From Cavia porcellus (Eukaryota; Chordata; Mammalia; Rodentia; Caviidae): DNA of 64,000 nucleotides. The notes beneath the pieces are model-generated. The model had not been told where the DNA came from. It did not search any database and saw nothing but the letters and a program-made list of their open reading frames with translations. Below are positions 11,782 through 23,761 of the stretch, piece by piece (within the stretch, counting starts at the first letter, position 1; the number at the start of each line of letters is the position of its first letter). The position numbers were made by a program, and so were the translations under genes. The stretch is taken from contig NW_026947501.1 in assembly GCF_034190915.1 (NCBI RefSeq), positions 5,518,001 to 5,582,000 on the forward strand. Reading direction: 5' to 3'.

Positions 11782-14700
11782 TCTGAAAAACGTCGCTGGG
11801 TTGTGCGCAAAGTAAGAGGTTCGAACAGGCCATTCACTAGTAGGAGTGAGAAAAACATCACGGTGTGGTGTGAATCGGAGGGCCTGAATTAGTTAGGCAG
11901 TGAGTGGCAATGTGGGATGGAGAAAAGCACCACAGGATGGTCAGCATGGGGAGGTCAGGAAATATGCAATGGCAATGTAGGATACTTTTTTGAAAAACAT
12001 CAGCGGGTGATGCGCATTTTAAGGGTTTCAAAAAGGCCATTAACTAATAGGAGTGAGAAAAACATAACGGAGTGGTGTGAATCGGAGGGCCTGAATAAGG
12101 ATAGGCAGTGAGTGGAAATGTAGGATGGAGAAAAGCACTACGGGGTTGTCAGCATGGGGAGGTCAGGAACCATGCAGTGTCAATGTGGGATAGGTTTCTG
12201 AAAAAAAAAAAAAGCGGGATGGTGCGCATTGTAAGGTTTTCTAACAGGCCATTCACTAGTAGGAGTCGGAAAAACATCACGGGGTGGTGTGAATCGGAGG
12301 GCCTGATTTAGGATAGGCAGTGAGTGGCAATGTAAAATGGAGAAAAGCACCACGGGGTGGTCATCATGGGGAGGACAGGAAACATGCAATGGAAATGTAG
12401 GATAGTTTTCTGAAAAACATCATGGGGTGGTGCGCATTGTAAGGGTTTCTAACAGGCCTTTCACTAGTAGGATGAAGAAAAACATCACGGGGTGGTGTGA
12501 ATCAGATGTTCTGAATTAGTATAGGCAGTGAGTGGCAATGTACGATGGAGAAAAGCACCATGGGGTGGTCAGCATGGGGAGATCAGGAAACATGCAGTGG
12601 CAATGTAGGATAGGTTTTTGAAAAACATCGCGGGGTGGTGTGCATTGTAAGGCTTTCTAACAGGCCATTCACTAGTAGGATGAGAAAAACATCACGTCGT
12701 GGTGTTAATCGGTGGGCCTGACTTAGGATAGGCAGTGAGTGGGAAAATAAAATGGAGAAAAGCTCCACGGTGTGGTCAGCATGGGGAGGTCAGGAAACAT
12801 GCAGTGGCAATGTAGGAAATGTTTCTGAAACACATCGCGTGGTGGTGCGCATTGTAAGTGTTTGTAGCAGTCCATTCACTAGTAGAAGTGAGAAAATCAT
12901 CACGGGGGGGTGTGAATGGGAGGGCCTGAACTAGGATAGGCAGTGAGTGGCAATGAAGAATGGAGAAAAGCACTATGGGGTGGTCAACATGGGGAGGTCA
13001 GGAAAAATGCAATGGCAATGTAGGATAGGTTTCTGTAAAACATCGCGGGGTGTTGCGCATTGTAAGGGTTTCTAACAAGCCATTCACAAGTAGGACTGAA
13101 AAAAACATCACGGGTTGGTGTGAATCGGAGGGCCTAAATTAGGTTAGGCAGTGAGTGGTAATGTAGGATGGAGAAAATCACCACAGGGGGGTCAGCATGG
13201 GGAGGTCAGAAAACATGCTGTGGCAATGAAGGATATGTTTCTGAAAAAAAAAGCGGGGTGTTGCGCATTGTAAATGGTTTAACAGGCCATTCACTAGTAG
13301 GAGTGAAAAAACATCACGGGGTGGTGTGATTCGGAGGGCCTCAATTACGATAGGCAGTGAGTGGCAATGTAGGAAGGAGAAAAGCATCACAGGGTGGTCA
13401 GCTTGTGGAGGTCAGGAAACATGCAGTGGCAATGTAGGATAGTTTTCTGAAAAACATCACGGGGTGGTGCACATTGTAAAGGTTTCTAACAGGCCATTCA
13501 GTAGTGGGATTGAGAAAAACTTCACGGGGTGGTTTGAGTCAGATGTTCTGAATTTGGATATCCAGTGAGTGGCAATGTAGGATGGAGAAAATGACCACGG
13601 GGTGGTCAGCATGGGAAGGTCGGGAAACATGCATTGGCAATGTAGGATACGTTTCTGAAAAACATCGCTGGTGGTGCGCATTGTTAAGTCTTTCTAACAG
13701 GCCATTCACTAGTGGGAGTGAGAAAAACATCACGGGGTGGTGTGAATCGGAGGGCATGAATTAGGACAGGCAGTGAGTGGCAATGTAGGATGGAGAAAAG
13801 CACCACGGGGTGGTCAGCATGGGGAGGTCAGGAAACATGCAGTGGGAATGTAGGATAGTTTTCTGAAAAACATCACGCGGTGGTGCTCATTGTAAGGGTT
13901 TCTAAGAGGCCATTCACTAATAGCAGTGAGAAAAACATAACGGGGTGGTGTGGATCGGAGCGCCTGAATAAGAATAGGCAGTGAGTGGCAATGTAGGATG
14001 TAGAAAAGCACCACGGTGTGGTCAGCATGGGGAGGTCAGGAAACATGGAGTGGCAATATAGGATAGGTTTCTGAAAAAAAAAAGCGGGTTGGTGCGCATT
14101 GTAAGGGTTTCTAACAGGCTATTCACTAGTAGGAGTGAGAAAAACATCACGGGGTGGTGTGAATCAGAGGGCCTGAATTATGATAGGCAGTGAGTGGCAA
14201 TGTAGGATGGAGAAAAGCACCACGGGGTGGTCAGCATGGGGAGGTCAGAAAACATGCAGTGGCAATGTGGGATAGGTTTCTGAAAAAAAAATGCAGGGTG
14301 GTGCTCATTGTAAGGGTTTCTAACAGGCTATTCACTAGTAGGAGTCAGAAAAACATCACGGGTTGGTGTGAATCGGAGGGCCTGATTTAGCATAGCCAGT
14401 GAGAGGCAATGTAAAATGGAGAAAAGCAACATGGTGTGGTCATCATGGGGAGGACAGGAAACATGCCGTGGCAATGTAGGATAGTTTTCTGAAAAACATC
14501 ACGGGGTGGTGCGTATTGTAAGGGTTTCTAACAGGCCATTCACTAGTAGGAGTCAGAAAAACATCACGGGGTGGTGTGAATCAGATGTTCTGAATTAGTA
14601 TAGGCAGTGAGTGGCAATGTAGGATGGAGAAAAGCACCACGGGTTGGTCAGCATGGGGAGGTCAGGAAACATGCATTGGCAATGTAGGATAGGTTTCTGA

Positions 14701-15546
14701 AAAACATCGCGGGGTGGTGTGCATTGTAAGACTTTCTAACAGGCCATTCACTAGTAGGTTGAGAAAAACATCACGTGGTGGTGTGAATCGGTGGGCCTCA
14801 ATTAGGATAGGCAGTGAGTGGCAACATAAAATGGAGAAAAGCACCACAGTGTGGTCAGCATGGGGAGGTCAGGAAACATGCAGTGGCAATGTAGGAAAGG
14901 TTTCTGAAAAACATCACCTGGTGGTGCGCATTGTAAGTGTTTATAGCAAGTGTTTATAGCCGTTCACTAGTAGGAGTGAGAAAATCATCACGTGGTGGTG
15001 TGAATGGGAGGGCCTGAATTAGGATAGGCAGTGAGTGGCAATGAAGAATGGAGAAAAGCACCATGGGGTGGTCAACATGGGGAGGTCAGGAAACATGCAA
15101 TGGCAATATAGGATAGGTTTCTGAAAAATGTCGTGGGGTGGTGCCCATTGTAATTGTTTCTAACAAGCCATTCACAATTAGGATTGAAAAAAACATCACG
15201 GGTTGGTGTGAATCGGAGGGGCTGAATTAGGTTAGGCAGTGAGTGGCATTGTAGGATGGAGAAAATCACCACAGGGGAGTCAGCATGGGGAGGTCAGAAA
15301 ACATGCTGTGGCAATGAAGGATATGTTTCTGAAAAAAAAAAAGCGGGGTGTTGCACATTGTAAGTGTTTTTAACAGGTCATTCTCTAGTAGGAGTGAAAA
15401 AACATCACGGGGTGGTGTGAATCAGAGGGCCTGAATTACGATAGGCAGTGAGTGGCAATGTAGGAAGGAGAAAAGCATCACAGGGTGGTCAGCTTGTGGA
15501 GGTCAGGAAACATGCAGTGGCAATGTAGGATAGTTTTCTGAAAAAC
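11782..15546 (+). repeat. 3.75-kb inner block, copy 3
   Basis: It is collinear with copy 1 at 8,956-8,957 bp and with copy 2 at about 5,202 bp (25 monomers). Like copy 1, and unlike copy 2, it carries the 13-bp micro-duplication (14,935-14,960). Copies 1 and 3 are therefore sister copies at this point. Confidence 0.82.
14935..14960 (+). repeat. Second copy of the 13-bp micro-duplication
   Basis: Same arrangement as at 5,979-6,004, at an offset of 8,956 bp. It explains why the local offset between 13,456 and 15,547 is 2,091 bp rather than 2,080 bp. Confidence 0.9.
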
Positions 15547-15857
15547 ATCACGGGGTGGTGCACATTGTAAAGGTTTCTAACAGGCCATTCAGTAGTGGGA
15601 TTGAGAAAAACTTCACGGGGTGGTTTGAGTCAGATGTTCTGAATTTGGATATCCAGTGAGTGGCAATGTAGGATGGAGAAAATGACCACGGGGTGGTCAG
15701 CATGGGAAGGTCGGGAAACATGCATTGGCAATGTAGGATACGTTTCTGAAAAACATCGCTGGTGGTGCGCATTGTTAAGTCTTTCTAACAGGCCATTCAC
15801 TAGTGGGAGTGAGAAAAACATCACGGGGTGGTGTGAATCGGAGGGCATGAATTAGGA
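15547..15857 (+). repeat. 1.5-monomer copy of 13,456-13,766 (joint segment)
   Basis: It is identical by eye to 13,456-13,766 and to its relatives near 4,500-4,810, sharing ATTTGGATATCCAGTGAG, AAAATGACCACGGGG and ATTGTTAAGTC. It ends at GGGCATGAATTAGGA. The next bases, TTGGAAGTGAG, fit neither that source nor exactly the block that follows, marking a chimeric joint. Confidence 0.8.
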
Positions 15858-18354
15858 TTGGAAGTGAGTGGCAATGTAGGATGGAGAAAAGCACCACGGG
15901 GTGGTCAGCATGGGGAGGTCAGAAAACATGCAGTGGCAATGTGGGATAGGTTTCTGAAAAAAAAATGCAGGGTGGTGCTCATTGTAAGGGTTTCTAACAG
16001 GCTATTCACTAGTAGGAGTCAGAAAAACATCACGGGTTGTTGTGAATCGGAGGGCCTGATTTAGCATAGCCAGTGAGAGGCAATGTAAAATGGAGAAAAG
16101 CAACATGGTGTGGTCATCATGGGGAGGACAGGAAACATGCCGTGGCAATGTAGGATAGTTTTCTGAAAAACATCACGGGGTGGTGCGTATTGTAAGGGTT
16201 TCTAACAGGCCATTCACTAGTAGGAGTCAGAAAAACATCACGGGGTGGTGTGAATCAGATGTTCTGAATTAGTATAGGCAGTGAGTGGCAATGTAGGATG
16301 GAGAAAAGCACCACGGGTTGGTCAGCATGGGGAGGTCAGGAAACATGCATTGGCAATGTAGGATAGGTTTCTGAAAAACATCGCGGGGTGGTGTGCATTG
16401 TAAGGCTTTCTAACAGGCCATTCACTAGTAGGTTGAGAAAAACATCACGTGGTGGTGTGAATCGGTGGGCCTCAATTAGGATAGGCAGTGAGTGGCAACA
16501 TAAAATGGAGAAAAGCACCACGGTGTGGTCAGCATGGGGAGGTCAGGAAACATGCAGTGGCAATGTAGGAAAGGTTTCTGAAAAACATCACCTGGTGGTG
16601 CGCATTGTAAGTGTTTATAGCAGGCCGTTCACTAGTAGGAGTGAGAAAATCATCACGTGGTGGTGTGAATGGGAGGGCCTGAATTAGGATAGGCAGTGAG
16701 TGGCAATGAAGAATGGATAAAAGTACCATGGGGTGGTCAACATGGGGAGGTCAGGAAACATGCAATGGCAATATAGGATAGGTTTCTGAAAAACGTCGTG
16801 GGGTGGTGCCCATTGTAATTGTTTCTAACAAGCCATTCACAATTAGGATTGAAAAAAACATCACGGGTTGGTGTGAATCGGAGGGCCTGAATTAGGTTAG
16901 GCAGTGAGTGGCAATGTAGGATGGAGAAAATCACCACAGGGGAGTCAGCATGGGGAGGTCAGAAAACATGCTGTGGCAATGAAGGATATGTTTCTGAAAA
17001 AAAAAAGCGGGGTGTTGCACATTGTAAGTGTTTTTAACAGGTCATTCTCTAGTAGGAGTGAAAAAACATCACGGGGTGGTGTGAATCAGAGGGCCTGAAT
17101 TACGATAGGCAGTGAGTGGCAATGTAGGAAGGAGAAAAGCATCACAGGGTGGTCAGCTTGTGGAGGTCAGGAAACATGCAGTGGCAATGTAGGATAGTTT
17201 TCTGAAAAACATTACGGGGTGGTGCACATTGTAAAGGTTTCTAACAGGCCATTCAGTAGTGGGATTGAGAAAAACTTCACGGGGTGGTTTGAGTCAGATG
17301 TTCTAAATTTGGATTTACAGTGAGTGGCAATGTAGGATGGAGAAAAGGACCACGGGGTGGTCAGCATGGGAAGGTCGGGAAACATGCATTGGCAATGTAG
17401 GATAGGTTTCTGAAAAACATCGCTGGTAGTGTGCATTGTAAAGGCTTTCTAACAGGCCATTCACTAGTGGGAGTGAGAAAAACATCCCGGGGTGTTGTGA
17501 ATCAGAGGGCATGAATTAGGACAGGCAGTGAGTGGCAATGTAGGATGGAGAAAAGCTCCACGGGGTGGTCAGCATGGGGAGGTCAGGAAACATGCAGTGG
17601 GAATGTAGGATAGTTTTCTGAAAAACATCACGCGGTGGTGCTCATTGTAAGGGTTTCTAAGAGGCCATTCACTAGTAGCAGTGAGAAAAACATAACGGGG
17701 TGGTGTGTATCAGAGCGCCTGAATAAGCATAGGCAGTGAGTGGCAATGTAGGATGTAGAAAAGCACCACGGTGTGGTCAATATGGGGATGTCAGGACACA
17801 GGGAGTGGCAATATAGGATAGGTTTCTGGAAAAAAAAAGCGGGTTGGGGCGCATTGTAAGGGTTTCTAACAGGCTATTCACTAGTAGGAGTGAGAAAAAC
17901 ATCACGGGGTGGTGTGAATCTGAGGGCCTGAATTATGATAGGCAGTGAGTGGCAATGTAGGATGGAGAAAAGCACCACGGGGTGGTCAGCATGGGGAGGT
18001 CAGAAAACATGCAGTGGCAATGTGGGATAGGTTTCTGAAAAAAAATATGGGGTCGTGCGCATTGTAAGGTTTCCTAACAGGCCATTCACTAGTAGGAGTC
18101 AGAAAAACATCACGGGGTGGTGTGAATCTAGGGCCTATATTATGGTAAGCAGTGAGTGGCAATGCAGGATGGAGAAAAGCAACCACGGGGTGGTCAGCAT
18201 GGGGAGGTCAGGAAACATGCAGTGGCAATTTAGGATAGGTTTCTGAAAAAAAACTTCGGGGTGGTGCGCATTTTAAGGTTTTGTAACAGGCCATTAACTA
18301 GTAGGAGTGAGAAAAACATCATGGTGTGGTGTGAATCGGAGGGCCTGATTTAGG

Positions 18355-21300
18355 ATAGGCAGTGAGTGGCAATGTAGGTTGGAGAAAGGCACCACGAGGT
18401 GGTCAGCATGAGGAGGTCAGGAAACATGCAGTGGCAAAGTAGGATAGTTTTCTGAAAAACATCACGGGGTGGTGCCCATTGTAAGGCTTTCTAACAGGCC
18501 ATTCACTAGTAGGAGTGAGAAAAACATCACGGGGTGGTGTCAATCGGAGGGCCTGAATCAAGTTAGACAGTGAGTGGCAATGTAGGATGCAGAAAAGCAC
18601 CACGGGTTGGTGAGCATGGGGAGGTCAGGAAACATACAATGGCAATGTAGGATAGGTTTCTGAAAAACATCGCGGGGTTGTGCGCATTGTATGGGTTTGT
18701 AGCAGTCCATGCACTAGTAGGAGTGACAAAATCATTACGGGGTGGTGTGAATCGGAGGGCCTGAATCAGGATAGGCAGTGAGTGGCAATGTAGGATGGAG
18801 AAAAACACCACGGGGTGGTCAGGATGGGGAGGTCAGGAAACATGCAGTGGCAATGAAGGATAGGTTTCTTAAAAACATTGCAGGGTGGTGCTCATTGTAA
18901 GGGTTTCTAAAAGGCCTTTCACTAGTAGGAGTGAGAGAACCATCACGAGGTGGTGTGAATCGCAGGGCCTGAATCATTATACGCCGTGAGTGGCAATGTA
19001 GGATGGAGAAAAGCACCCACGGGGTGGTCAGGATTGGGAGGTCAGGAAACATTCAGTGGCAATGTAGGATAGGTTTCTGAAAAACATCGCGGCGTAGTGC
19101 GCATGGTAATGGTTTCTAACAGGCCATTTACTAGTAGGAGAGAGAAATACATCATGGTGTGGTGTGAATTGGAGGGCCTGAATTAAGTTAGCCAGTGAAT
19201 GGCAATGTAGGATGGAGAAAAGCACCACGGGTTGGTGAGCATGCGGAGGTCAGGAAACATGCATTGGCAATGTAAGATAGGTTTCTGAAAAACGTCGCTG
19301 GGTTGTGCGCAAAGTAAGAGGTTCGAACAGGCCATTCACTAGTAGGAGTGAGAAAACATCACGGTGTGGTGTGAATCGGAGGGCCTGAATTAGTTAGCTA
19401 GTGAGTGGCAATGTGGGATGGAGAAAAGCACCACAGGATGGTCAGCATGGGGAGGTCAGGAAACATGCAGTGGCAATGTAGGATACTTTTTTGAAAAACA
19501 TCAGCGGGTGATGCACATTTTAAGGGTTTCAAAAAGGCCATTAACTATTAGGAGTGAGAAAAACATAACGGAGTGGTGTGAATCGGAGGGCCTGAATAAG
19601 GATAGGCAGTGAGTGGCAATGTAGAATGGAGAAAAGCACCACGGGGTGGTCAGCATGGGGAGGTCAGGAACCATGCAGTGTCAATGTGGGATAGGTTTCT
19701 GAAAAAAAAAAAGCGGGATGTTGCGCATTGTAAGGTTTTCTAACAGGCCATTCACTAGTAGGATTCGGAAAACATCACGGGGTGGTGTGAATCGGAGGGC
19801 CTGATTTAGGATAGGCAGTGAGTGGCAATGTAAAATGGAGAAAAGCACCACGGGGTGGTCATCATGGGGAGGACAGGAAACATGCAATGGAAATGTAGGA
19901 TAGTTTTCTGAAAGACATCATGGGGTGGTGCGCATTGTAAGGGTTTCTAACAGGCCTTTCACTAGTAGGATGAAGAAAAACATCACGGGGTGGTGTGAAT
20001 CAGATGTTCTGAATTAGTATAGGCAGTGAGTGGCAATGTACGATGGAGAAAAGCACCATGGGGTGGTCAGCATGGGGAGATCAGGAAACATGCATTGCAA
20101 TGTAGGATAGGTTTTTGAAAAACATCGCGGGGTGGTGTGCATTGTAAGGCTTTCTAACAGGCCATTCACTAGTAGGATGAGAAAAACATCATGTCGTGGT
20201 GTGAATCGGTGGGCCTGACTTAGGATAGGCAGTGAGTGGCAAAACAAAATGGAGAAAAGCTCCACGGTGTGGTCAGCATGGGGAGGTCAGGAAACATGCA
20301 GTGGCAATGTAGGAAATGTTTCTGAAAAACATCACGTGGTGGTGCGCATTGTAAGTGTTTGTAGCAGTCCATTCACTAGTAGGAGTGAGAAAATCATCAC
20401 AGGGGGGTGTGAATGGGAGGGCCTGAACTAGGATAGGCAGTGAGTGGCAATGAAGAATGGAGAAAAGCACTATGGGGTGGTCAACATGGGGAGGTCAGGA
20501 AAAATGCAATGGCAATGTAGGATAGGTTTCTGAAAAACATCGCGGGGTGTTGCGCATTGTAAGGGTTTCTAACAAGCCATTCACAAGTAGGACTGAAAAA
20601 AACATCACGGGTTGGTGTGAATCGGAGGGCCTAAATTAGGTTAGGCAGTGAGTGGTAATGTAGGATGGAGAAAATCACCAAAGGGGAGTCAGCATGGGGA
20701 GGTCAGAAAACATGCTGTGGCAATGAAGGATATGTTTCTGAATAAAAAAGCGGGGTGTTGCGCATTGTAAATGGTTTTAACAGGCCATTCACTAGTAGGA
20801 GTGAAAAAACATCACGGGGTGGTGTGATTCGGAGGGCCTCAATTACGATAGGCAGTGAGTGGCAATGTAGGAAGGAGAGAAGCATCACAGGGTGGTCAGC
20901 TTGTGGAGGTCAGGAAACATGCAGTGGCAATGTAGGATAGTTTTCTGAAAAACATCACGGGGTGGTGCACATTGTAAAGGTTTCTAACAGGCCATTCAGT
21001 AGTGGGATTGAGAAAAACTTCACGGGGTGGTTTGAGTCAGATGTTCTGAATTTGGATATACAGTGAGTGGCAATGTAGGATGGAGAAAAGGACCACGGGG
21101 TGGTCAGCATGGGAAGGTCGGGAAACATGCATTGGCAATGTAGGATACGTTTCTGAAAAACATCGCTGGTGGTGCGCATTGTAAAGTCTTTCTAACAGGC
21201 CATTCACTAGTGGGAGTGAGAAAAACATCACGGGGTGGTGTGAATCGGAGGGCATGAATTAGGACAGGCAGTGAGTGGCAATGTAGGATGGAGAAAAGCA

Positions 21301-23761
21301 CCACGGTGTGGTCAGCATGGGGAGGTCAGGAAACATGCAGTGGGAATGTAGGATAGTTTTCTGAAAAACATCACGCGGTGGTGCTCATTGTAAGGGTTTC
21401 TAAGAGGCCATTCACTAGTAGCAGTGAGAAAAACATAACGGGGTGGTGTGTATCGGAGCGCCTGAATAAGAATAGGCAGTGAGTGGCAATGTAGGATGTA
21501 GAAAAGCACCACGGTGTGGTCAGCGTGGGGAGGTCAGGAAACATGGAGTGGCAATATAGGATAGGTTTCTGAAAAAAAAAAAAGCGGGTTGGTGCGCATT
21601 GTAAGGTTTTCTAACAGGCCATTCACTAGTAGGAGTCAGAAAAACATCACGGGTTGGTGTGAATCGGAGGGCCTGATTTAGCATAGCCAGTGAGAGGCAA
21701 TGTAAAATGGAGAAAAGCAACACGGGGTGGTCTTCATGGGGAGGACAGGAAACATGCCGTGGCAATGTCGGATAGTTTTCTGAAAAACATCACGGGTTGG
21801 TGCGTATTGTAAGGGTTTCTAACAGGCCATTCACTAGTAGGAGTCAGAAAAACATCACGGGGTGGTGTGAATCAGATGTTCTGAATTAGTATAGGCAGTG
21901 AGTGGCAATGTAGGATGGAGAAAAGCACCACGGGTTGGTCAGCATGGGGAGGTCAGGAAACATGCATTGGCAATGTAGGATAGGTTTCTGAAAAACATCG
22001 CGGGGTGGTGTGCATTGTAAGGCTTTCTAACAGGCCATTCACTAGGAGGTTGAGAAAAACATCACGTTGTGGTGTGAATCGGTGGGCCTCAATTAGGATA
22101 GGCAGTGAGTGGCAACATAAAATGGAGAAAAGCACCACGGTGTGGTCAGCATTGGGAGGTCAGGAAACATGCAGTGGCAATGTAGGAAAGGTTTCTGAAA
22201 AACATCACCTGGTGATGCGCATTGTAAGTGTTTATAGCAGGCCGTTCAGTAATAGGAGTCAGAAAATCATCACGTGGTGGTGTGAATGGGAGGGCCTGAA
22301 TTAGGATTGGCAGTGAGTGGCAATGAAGAATGGAGAAAAGCACCATGGTGTGGTCAACATGGGGAGGTCAGGAAACATGCAATGGCAATATAGGAAAGGT
22401 TTCTGAAAAACATCGTGGGGTGGTGCCCATTGTAATTGTTTCTAACAAGCCATTCACAATTAGGATTGAAAAAAACATCAAGGGGTGGTGTGAATCGGAG
22501 GGCCTGAATTAGGATAGGCAGTGAGTGGCAATGTAGGAAGGAGAAAAGCACCACAGGGTGGTCAGCTTGTGGAGGTCAGGAAACATGCAGTGGCAATGTA
22601 GGATAGTTTTCTGAAAAACATCACGGGGTGGTGCACATTTTAAAGGTTTCTAACAGGCCATTCAGTAGTGGGATTGAGAAAAACTTCACGGGGAGGTTTG
22701 AATCAGATGTTCTGAATTTGGATATACAGTGAGTGGCAATGTAGGATGGAGAAAAGGACCACGGGGTGGTCAGCATGGGAAGGTCGGGAAACATGCATTG
22801 GCAATGTAGGATAGGTTTCTGAAAAACATCGCTGGTGGTTCGCATTGTAAAGGCTTTCTAACAGGCCATTCACTAGTGGAGTGAGAAAAACATCACGGGG
22901 TGGTGTGAATCGGAGGGCATGAATTAGGACAGGCAGTGAGTGGCAATGTAGGATGGAGAAAAGCACCACGGGGTGGTCACCATGGGGTGGTCAGGAAACA
23001 TGCAGTGGGAATGTAGGATACTTTTCTGAAAAACATCACGCGGTGGTGCGCATTGTAAGGGTTTCTAAGAGGCCATTCACTAGTAGCAGTGAGAAAAACA
23101 TAACGGGGTGGTGTGTATCGGCGCGCCGGAATAAGAATAGGCAGTGAGTGGCAATGTAGGATGTAGAAAAGCACCACGGTGTGGTCAGCATGGGGAGGTC
23201 AGGAAACATGGAGTTGCAATATAGGATAGGTTTCTGGAAAAAAAAGCGGGTTGGTGAGCATTGTAAGGGTTTCTAACAGGCTATTCACTAGCAAGAGTGA
23301 GAAAAACGTCACAGGGTGGTGGGAATCGGTGGGCCTGAGTTATGATAGCCATTGAGTGGCAATGTAGGTTGGAGAAAAGCACCACGGGGTGGTCAGCATG
23401 GGGAGGTCAGAAAACATGCAGTGGCAATGTGGGATAGGTTTCTGAAAAAAAAATGCAGGGTGGTGCTCATTGTAAGGGTTTCTAACAGGCTATTCACTAG
23501 TAGGAGTCAGAAAAACATCACGGGTTGTTGTGAATCGGAGGGCCTGATTTAGCATAGCCAGTGAGAGGCAATGTAAAATGGAGAAAAGCAACATGGTGTG
23601 GTCATCATGGGGAGGACAGGAAACATGCCGTGGCAATGTAGGATAGTTTTCTGAAAAACATCACGGGGTGGTGTGTATTGTAAGGGTTTCTAACAGGCCA
23701 TTCACTAGTAGGAGTCAGAAAAACATCACGGGGTGGTGTGAATCAGATGTTCTGAATTAGT
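18355..23761 (+). repeat. 26-monomer block (5,407-5,408 bp), copy 1
   Basis: It is directly followed by a second copy at an offset of 5,407-5,408 bp (26 x 208). Both start in the B tail at ATAGGCAGTGAGTGGCAATG, followed by the marker TAGGTTGGAGAAAGGCACC. The left match breaks just before this point, where copy 1 has GATTTAGG and copy 2 has GAATTAGT. The block contains a TACGCCGTGAG variant near 18,980 and the GGCGCGCC word near its right end. Confidence 0.86.
23120..23127. other. GGCGCGCC palindrome (AscI recognition sequence), once per HOR
   Basis: The word lies in subrepeat B within TATCGGCGCGCCGGAATAAG. It is derived from the commoner TATCGGAGCGCCTGAATAAG by two substitutions. The same 8-bp palindrome occurs at 28,528, 36,016, 41,835 and 47,653, always at the equivalent position. 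I did not see it elsewhere. It has three CpGs in 8 bp, unusual in an array where CpGs are often decayed. Confidence 0.92.

Larger units (their letters stand above)
9606..15546 (+). repeat. 43-monomer higher-order repeat, copy 2, truncated
   Basis: It follows copy 1 directly and matches 650-6,589. It ends at about 15,546, where copy 1 goes on with ACGTCGCTGGG but this copy goes on with ACATCACGGGG. It therefore lacks the equivalent of 6,590-9,605. Differences from copy 1 are scattered single bases and A-run lengths (for example 12 versus 13 A near 3,245 and 12,201). Confidence 0.83.
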
